Source: an uncultured Verrucomicrobia subdivision 3 bacterium (GTDB lineage Bacteria > Verrucomicrobiota > Verrucomicrobiae > Limisphaerales > UBA11358). From it: a stretch of 30,114 nt of DNA. The position numbers were made by a program, and so were the translations under genes. Below are positions 25,790 through 30,114 of this stretch, piece after piece. The notes beneath the pieces were generated by a model, which was not told the DNA's origin, searched no databases, and saw only the letters and a program-made list of their open reading frames with translations. The DNA lies in assembly GCA_903847285.1 (NCBI GenBank), contig CAINDH010000039.1, positions 1-30,114 on the forward strand, given 5' to 3'. Each line of letters begins with the position of its first letter. Positions within the stretch are counted from its first letter, which is position 1.

Positions 25790-26677
25790 ATGGCTTGGTT
25801 CACTGACCGGCATTTATTTTTCCTCGCGGTGCTGTTTTACGGCGGCGCGACGCTCTATTCAGTTTTCCTCTGGCGCAAAGGTTTCCGCCGCGACGACTGG
25901 GTGAATTATCTCCTGCTTGTCGCTGGGGTCGCGCTCCACACCCTCGCGATGACCAAGCGCGGACTCTCGCTGCACAGCTGCCCCGTCAACAATCTCTACG
26001 AAGCCACCACGTTCCTGCTTTGGACGCTCGGTCTGGCCTGTCTCGTGTATTCGCTGCTGCCGCGCTTCAAATTTCTCGCGGCCTTCACTGCGCCGGTGTT
26101 GTTCACCGTCGGAATTTTTGCGCTGATGCCATCGCTGGATCCGCCGCATGGATTGAAGCCGGAATTTTCCGGCGCGCTCCGCAGTCTGCACGCGGCGACG
26201 ATTCTTCAAGCTTACGGTGCGTTCGGCCTCGCCGCGGTGGCAGCGGGAATGTTCCTGATGCAACGGCACGATTTGAAAATGCACAAGCTGCGCGCGTTGC
26301 TCTCGCTGCTCCCATCCATTCAACGGCTGGAACTCATCGCGTTCCGGTTGGTGGCGGTAGGCTTTGTGTTGCTCACGATCGGCCTCGTCGCGGGGTGGAA
26401 CCTGCCGCGCCCCGCTGGCAAACCCTATTTCTCGGACACCAAAGTCGTGTGGTCGGCGCTACTCTGGCTGGTCTATCTGGAATCGCTGGTGGCGTATAAA
26501 TTTTTTGGCCGGTCGAGCCGCCGCTTCACCATCGGCATCATCGTGGCGTTTGTGTGTTTACTGCTGACGTTCGGCTTGACGAATAAATTTTCGCCGATGC
26601 ATCAGGATGATGCACCAGTCACCACCAACACCGTGTTACGGGTCACATTTCACGATTCACTAGTCACCCGTCAATGA
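25790..26677 (+). CDS. hemX: CcsA/HemX-family membrane protein
   Basis: The 295-residue polytopic inner-membrane protein has about eight hydrophobic segments and the CcsA/HemX-family stretch SLHSCPVNNLYEATTFLLW (60-78). The tryptophan-rich WWD heme-handling motif of true cytochrome c synthesis proteins is replaced here by PYFSDTKVVWSALLWLVY, which favours HemX over CcsA. HemX influences glutamyl-tRNA reductase levels in Bacillus, and this gene overlaps hemA by 4 bp (ATGA), as in other hemX-hemA pairs. The last ~12 residues are encoded by a short CAC-initial heptamer repeat and may be non-functional tail. The start ATG at 25790 has no ribosome-binding motif. Confidence 0.8.
   Translation: MAWFTDRHLFFLAVLFYGGATLYSVFLWRKGFRRDDWVNYLLLVAGVALHTLAMTKRGLSLHSCPVNNLYEATTFLLWTLGLACLVYSLLPRFKFLAAFTAPVLFTVGIFALMPSLDPPHGLKPEFSGALRSLHAATILQAYGAFGLAAVAAGMFLMQRHDLKMHKLRALLSLLPSIQRLELIAFRLVAVGFVLLTIGLVAGWNLPRPAGKPYFSDTKVVWSALLWLVYLESLVAYKFFGRSSRRFTIGIIVAFVCLLLTFGLTNKFSPMHQDDAPVTTNTVLRVTFHDSLVTRQ
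26644..26671 (+). repeat. Four CAC-initial heptamers at the end of hemX
   Basis: CACATTT, CACGATT, CACTAGT and CACCCGT follow one another without gaps and end 2 bp before the hemA ATG. The outer ACGGGT (26638-26643) and ACCCGT (26666-26671) are also complementary. The array lies in the hemX reading frame and encodes its final residues before the stop that overlaps hemA. Confidence 0.6.
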
Positions 26678-27711
26678 ACGTCGTCGTCATAGGATTAAGC
26701 CATCGCACGTCGCCAGTTGAAGTGCGCGAACGTTTCGCCTTTGCTGAGGAGAAAATTCCGGCGGCGCTGACCACGTTGCGCGCCTCCGGATTGGCAAGTG
26801 AGGCAACCATTCTCTCGACGTGCAACCGGGTGGAACTTTACGCCGCCACGCCGCTCGCGCCGGAGGCGGCGTTTGCGGAATTGAAAAAATTCTTGGTCCA
26901 ATGGGGCAGGGGGACCGTGGACACCCCTGCCTTGCTCGGCGATGAGATTTATTTCCACGCCGAGCCGCACAGTCTGCATCATCTGTTCAAGGTCGCGAGC
27001 GGACTCGATTCCATGGTCATCGGCGAGACGGAAGTTTTTGGACAACTCAAAGCCGCTTACGAACTCGCCTTCACACATCAGCACACTGGCACGCGGTTGA
27101 ATAAGGCGTTTCAGCGCGCCTTCAACGTCGCCAAACACATCCGCACGGCAACAAACATCCAGCGCGGCAGCGTGTCTGTGATGTCTGCCGCCGTGGAACT
27201 TGCGGAGAAAATTTTCACCGATTTAGCGGAGCACGAAGTCCTGGTCATTGGCGCGGGCGAGACGAGCGAAAAAACCGCGCGCGCTCTGCAATCTCGCGGC
27301 GTGAAACGCATCACCGTCACCAACCGTTCGCCGGAGCGGGCGGCGTCGCTCGCGGCGGAACTTGGCGCACGCACCGTGCCGTTCCAGCAATGGCCGGAGG
27401 AGTTCGAGCGCATCGACATCGCTATCAGCAGCACCGCCGCGCCTCAGCCCATTCTGGACCGCGCGACGCTGGAGCCGCTCATGCGTCGTCGCCGACATCG
27501 TCCGCTGCTGTTGATCGACATCGCTGTGCCGCGCGACATTGATCCCGCCGTGAGTAATTTAGACAACGTCTATCTCTACAATGTGGACGATCTGCAGGGC
27601 ATCGCCGCTGAATACCTTAAACTGCGTCAGGAAGAAGTGGCTCGTTGTGAAAAAATTATTGCGGAGAAAGTGGCGGCGATGTTGGCGGCGGCCCCGGTTT
27701 GGGTGAAATAA
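26674..27711 (+). CDS. hemA: Glutamyl-tRNA reductase, short C-terminus
   Basis: The 345-residue product reduces glutamyl-tRNA(Glu) to glutamate-1-semialdehyde with NADPH, the first committed step of C5 tetrapyrrole synthesis. It has GLSHRTSPVEVRE, the catalytic Cys50 in LSTCNRVELYA, GLDSMVIGETEVFGQLK (110-126), the nucleotide-binding VLVIGAGETSEKTA, and DIAVPRDIDPAV. It ends shortly after the spinal-helix region (LKLRQEEVARCEKIIAEKV). Usual enzymes of about 420 residues carry a further ~70-80 residues of dimerisation domain. The stop is genuine and no continuation is seen in other frames downstream. It overlaps hemX by 4 bp. hemL, hemB, hemC and other heme genes are not in the window. Confidence 0.93.
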   Translation: MNVVVIGLSHRTSPVEVRERFAFAEEKIPAALTTLRASGLASEATILSTCNRVELYAATPLAPEAAFAELKKFLVQWGRGTVDTPALLGDEIYFHAEPHSLHHLFKVASGLDSMVIGETEVFGQLKAAYELAFTHQHTGTRLNKAFQRAFNVAKHIRTATNIQRGSVSVMSAAVELAEKIFTDLAEHEVLVIGAGETSEKTARALQSRGVKRITVTNRSPERAASLAAELGARTVPFQQWPEEFERIDIAISSTAAPQPILDRATLEPLMRRRRHRPLLLIDIAVPRDIDPAVSNLDNVYLYNVDDLQGIAAEYLKLRQEEVARCEKIIAEKVAAMLAAAPVWVK

Positions 27712-27811
27712 AGCGAGTTAGAGTTTTCAGCCTGTCCTCAAATCAGCAAACCTGCCGACTTTCTGGAGCGGGGCAATGACCAAACACTGATAGTAAATTT
27801 TTGCGGCAACT

Positions 27812-28933
27812 TTATTTCACCGCCACGTCCCAAACTTTGGCTCGGCGCGCTTTGCCCGCCAGGCCTTCAACATCCAGCACTACGACGTAGTGGTCCGTTT
27901 TTTTATAAGTGTGAATGGGGTTTTGTTCCGAGGAGGTTTCGCCGTCGCCGAAATCCCAGTGCCACGTTTTGATTTCGCCGACCGACAAATCTTTGAAGGC
28001 AACCTTGCGCGACTTTTCGTCGAGCAACTGCCATGACCAATTGGCATCTAGTGATTTCACAAACGCTGCTTCCAGCGGCATCAGCTTGAACGCGCACAAC
28101 TGATCTGCCTGCCCATACATCGTGTGATGCCGTGAAAGGTCCCAAAAGCCGTTGTTCGTATCGCCGGAATGGATGTCATCGTAATCAATCAGTGCGTAGC
28201 TCATGCCGATGAGCTTGTTTTCCACGAGCTTGGATTCCACCGCGCGTTGCGGGCCTTCTGCTCCAGCGTAATCAAACGGCGTGATCCAAAATTCCAGGAC
28301 GTAATGCCCACCCTCGCCGGGCTTGAAATCATATTTCTGTGCCGCGTTCGCGTAAGGCAATTCCTTGACCCACTGCATCGGGCCCCACGCCATGCACCAG
28401 TCCTTGCCCGCGTGCGGCGTGAAGATGTGATAATTCTGCGCGTGTGTGCCGTGCAGCGTAAAATACGTTTCCCACTGACCAATGGTGGGTTTGGCGGGTG
28501 AAAACTTTTCAATCAGCGGCCCGCCGGACAGATCACCGTCCACGACAAGTTCAAACGTATCGTTGTGCAAACCCGGATCGGCGAAATCCCAGTAATCGTC
28601 GTCCGCCTCAAAGAGAAAATAAAGCCGGTTCAAGCCGCGCACCCAGCCGCACTTCACCCGAACCTTCGGTGTAGAAGCATCGCTCAACTGATGCCTGCCA
28701 AAATCCTCGATGAACTGGTCGCTGCCGATGACATAGCTCTCCGGCACGATACTCCAATCATTCGTCTGGCCGTCCACCGTCGGGATTTTGTCGGTGGGGA
28801 ATTGGAAAATTTTGAAGACATCATTCGTGCGGTCGAGGGCGAACGCCGCCGGGCAGCCCAGAACCAGCACGGTGATGAGAAACAAGATGTGGTGCACGGC
28901 GCAAATTGCCCCACTTTTGTGTGGTAGAGTCAA
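27812..28933 (-). CDS. Secreted protein with CBM9/DOMON-like and PKD domains
   Basis: The product is about 373 residues. It begins with a hydrophobic signal segment (ILFLITVLVLGCPAAFA). There is no ATG: the start is TTG at 28933 or GTG at 28897, and the GTG gives the tidier signal peptide. Residues about 45-290 look like a sugar-binding CBM9/DOMON-type domain (IPTVDGQTNDW, VRVKCGW, YFLFEADDDYW, DTFELVVDGD). The last ~80 residues are a PKD domain with TWHWDFGDGETSS and HTYKKTDHYVVVL. No catalytic residues are recognised. It is probably a periplasmic or surface carbohydrate-binding protein, in line with the hydrolases in this window. It is convergent with hemA. Confidence 0.72.
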   Translation of the reverse strand: MTLPHKSGAICAVHHILFLITVLVLGCPAAFALDRTNDVFKIFQFPTDKIPTVDGQTNDWSIVPESYVIGSDQFIEDFGRHQLSDASTPKVRVKCGWVRGLNRLYFLFEADDDYWDFADPGLHNDTFELVVDGDLSGGPLIEKFSPAKPTIGQWETYFTLHGTHAQNYHIFTPHAGKDWCMAWGPMQWVKELPYANAAQKYDFKPGEGGHYVLEFWITPFDYAGAEGPQRAVESKLVENKLIGMSYALIDYDDIHSGDTNNGFWDLSRHHTMYGQADQLCAFKLMPLEAAFVKSLDANWSWQLLDEKSRKVAFKDLSVGEIKTWHWDFGDGETSSEQNPIHTYKKTDHYVVVLDVEGLAGKARRAKVWDVAVK

Positions 28934-29019
28934 TTCCGGAATTTGCCTGAACGCTAAATCGTCAATCTCCGCTCAGTCGCGCAATTGTTTATCAGCACGA
29001 CTTAGTGTTTCAACTCTGT

Positions 29020-29802
29020 CTAGTTGTCTCCTTCAAACAAACCGCCAAGAACCGAACCCTGTTCCTTGCCGCCGCCAACTTTGGAAGCCGCCACGATACG
29101 GTCCGCCATGCGGCTGAACGGCAACGATTGCAGCCAGATTTTCCCGGGCCCGCGCAATGTCGCGAAGAACAAGCCTTCGCCGCCAAACAACGCCGACTTG
29201 ATCTTGCCCACGTATTGGATGTCGAAGTTCACCCCGGGCTGAAAGGCCACGATGCAACCCGTGTCCACGCGCAGCAGTTCACCCGGCGCGAGCGTGCGTT
29301 CATAGATGTTGCCGCCGGCGTTCAGAAATGCCCAGCCATCGCCCTGCAAGCGTTCCATGATAAACCCTTCGCCGCCGAACAATCCCGCGCCGATCTTTTT
29401 GTTGAACGCGATGCCCACGCTCACGCCCTTCGCCGCGACGAGGAAGGAATCTTTCTGCGCGATGAGTTCACCGCCGACATCCGAAAGTTTCACGGGAATG
29501 ATCTTGCCCGGATACGGCGCGCCGAACGCCACGCGTTTCTTTCCGAGACCGCGATTCTGAAACACCGTCATGAACAACGACTCGCCCGTGAGCAACCGTT
29601 TGCCCGCGCCCATGAGAGCGCCCATGAAACCGCTGCTCGTCTGCGAGCCGTCGCCGAAGATCGTCTCCATCTCGATGCCATCGTCCATATACATCATGCC
29701 GCCCGCTTCGGCCACCGCGGCTTCGTTCGGGTCGAGTTCGATTTCAACGAACTGCATCGCGTCGCCAAAAACTTTGTAGTCAATCTCGTGCATCTGGTTC
29801 AT
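29020..29802 (-). CDS. AIM24/TIGR00266-family protein
   Basis: The 260-residue protein has no signal peptide. Its glycine-rich beta repeats are characteristic of the AIM24 (DUF124, TIGR00266) family: EAGGMMYMDDGIEMET, GEGFIMERLQGDGWAFL, and a repeat-like FGGEGLFFATLRGPGKIWLQ near the C-terminus. The yeast namesake is mitochondrial and affects cristae. The bacterial role is unsettled, so no reaction can be given. The ATG at 29800-29802 is used; a second ATG four codons in is equally possible. The 86 bp after its end precede the PKD-protein start on the same strand. Confidence 0.88.
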   Translation of the reverse strand: MNQMHEIDYKVFGDAMQFVEIELDPNEAAVAEAGGMMYMDDGIEMETIFGDGSQTSSGFMGALMGAGKRLLTGESLFMTVFQNRGLGKKRVAFGAPYPGKIIPVKLSDVGGELIAQKDSFLVAAKGVSVGIAFNKKIGAGLFGGEGFIMERLQGDGWAFLNAGGNIYERTLAPGELLRVDTGCIVAFQPGVNFDIQYVGKIKSALFGGEGLFFATLRGPGKIWLQSLPFSRMADRIVAASKVGGGKEQGSVLGGLFEGDN

Positions 29803-29997
29803 AATTTTTTTTGTAAAAGTTTCCGGGCAATCATGCCGACAATAGCGCAGGCTGGCAGCTATAAAAATCAGGGTTGATTGGAATCACGGAGACTCATCCG
29901 CCATGAGCGTGGGCGCTTCTCACTCAAGCAAGATTTTCCGAGGCAATCCTGTTGACATCATCCGAGGCTTTCTCTAATGGTTATTTCGTTCCATAGG

Positions 29998-30024
29998 TGG
30001 CCTTGCCTCGATTTGGTGGACAGG
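29998..30024. repeat. IS3 terminal inverted repeat, left end of right copy
   Basis: This exact reverse complement of 89-115 begins with TGGCCTTGCC. The 5'-TG start is the usual IS3-family terminus. The three bases just outside it (AGG) differ from those just outside the left copy (GTT), so the two flanks are not a shared target duplication. Confidence 0.92.
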
Positions 30025-30058
30025 AGACATGTGATTGTGTGAGCTAGGGACCGCACAC

Positions 30059-30114
30059 ATGAAAACGGAACCAGCCACCAGCAAATACAAACGTTACGAC
30101 GCAGCCTTTAAGCA
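30059..30114 (+). CDS. IS3-family transposase OrfA, N-terminal fragment
   Basis: From ATG at 30059 the frame reads MKTEPATSKYKRYDAAFK before the window ends. A short leader followed by YKRYD-x-AFK is the typical opening of the helix-turn-helix OrfA of IS3 elements. OrfA normally recognises the terminal repeats and is joined to OrfB by programmed frameshifting; the frameshift site is outside the window. Confidence 0.8.
   Translation, partial: MKTEPATSKYKRYDAAFK

Larger units (their letters stand above)
29998..30114 (+). mobile_element. 5' end of an IS3-family insertion sequence (right copy)
   Basis: The element begins at the terminal repeat and runs off the window within the first transposase gene. 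It has the same orientation as the copy at 1-115, so the two copies are direct repeats about 29.9 kb apart. The 195 bp between the AIM24-family gene and this element hold no supported gene. Confidence 0.88.

Noticed and set aside
29005..29877. + strand ORF of 290 codons opposite the AIM24-family gene
   Set aside because: It is rich in Arg, His and Ala with no motif. The AIM24 pattern on the minus strand explains the region.
29903..29977. Small + strand ORF of 24 codons preceded by GGAG
   Set aside because: The GGAG is 11 bases from the ATG, the peptide resembles nothing I know, and the length is within chance expectation.
29952..29980. Possible promoter reading toward the right IS copy (perfect TTGACA, 17-bp spacer)
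   Set aside because: The hexamer at the -10 position, TAATGG, matches the consensus at only two of six bases, so a promoter cannot be supported.

Overview
This 30.1 kb window looks like chromosomal DNA from a Gram-negative, carbohydrate-degrading member of the Verrucomicrobiota (Pedosphaera/Limisphaera-like). That placement is an inference. It rests on many secreted glycoside hydrolases, two secreted proteins ending in an aromatic-aromatic-R-L-K tail, kdsD (KDO/LPS synthesis), a SUF system with SufU and SufT, and the near absence of Shine-Dalgarno motifs. No rRNA, tRNA or CRISPR array was found, and no dedicated transcription factor was recognised.

Both ends lie inside copies of one IS3-family element in the same orientation. 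Bases 1-115 are the 3' end of one copy (transposase C-terminus plus terminal repeat). Bases 29998-30114 are the 5' end of another (terminal repeat plus OrfA start). The 27-bp terminal repeats match perfectly. The left copy sits directly against a decapitated GH43 gene.

Layout: (a) 117-4389 (+), a carbohydrate block: truncated GH43, a GH36-type alpha-galactosidase-like enzyme and an MFS sugar transporter. (b) 4495-6989 (-), a YycJ/WalJ-type metallo-beta-lactamase-fold protein and a secreted protein. The latter is divergent from, and paralogous to, (c) 7198-11442 (+), a 1414-residue secreted multidomain protein with an internal 161-residue tandem repeat. (d) 11449-18130 (-), a co-oriented run sufD-sufU-sufT-sufS-pheA-kdsD-lipoprotein esterase. 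It combines Fe-S assembly (without sufB and sufC), phenylalanine synthesis and KDO precursor synthesis. (e) 18314-20161 (+), a glutaminase fused to STAS and cyclic-nucleotide-binding domains. (f) 20218-24428 (-), a GH106-like hydrolase and a GH16 laminarinase-like enzyme, both secreted. (g) 24493-27711 (+), recR, a HAD phosphatase, hemX-like and hemA, with 4-bp overlaps at two junctions. (h) 27812-29802 (-), a secreted CBM9-like/PKD protein and an AIM24-family protein.

The secreted GH43, GH36, GH106 and GH16 enzymes would act on plant or algal polysaccharides carrying galactose, arabinose/xylose, rhamnose and beta-glucan. The MFS transporter would take up a released monosaccharide. The other genes are mostly housekeeping. 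The least ordinary items are the three-domain glutaminase, the sufBC-less suf run, the divergent secreted paralogues, the short HemA and the IS3 bracketing. I did not see a clearly new multigene system.
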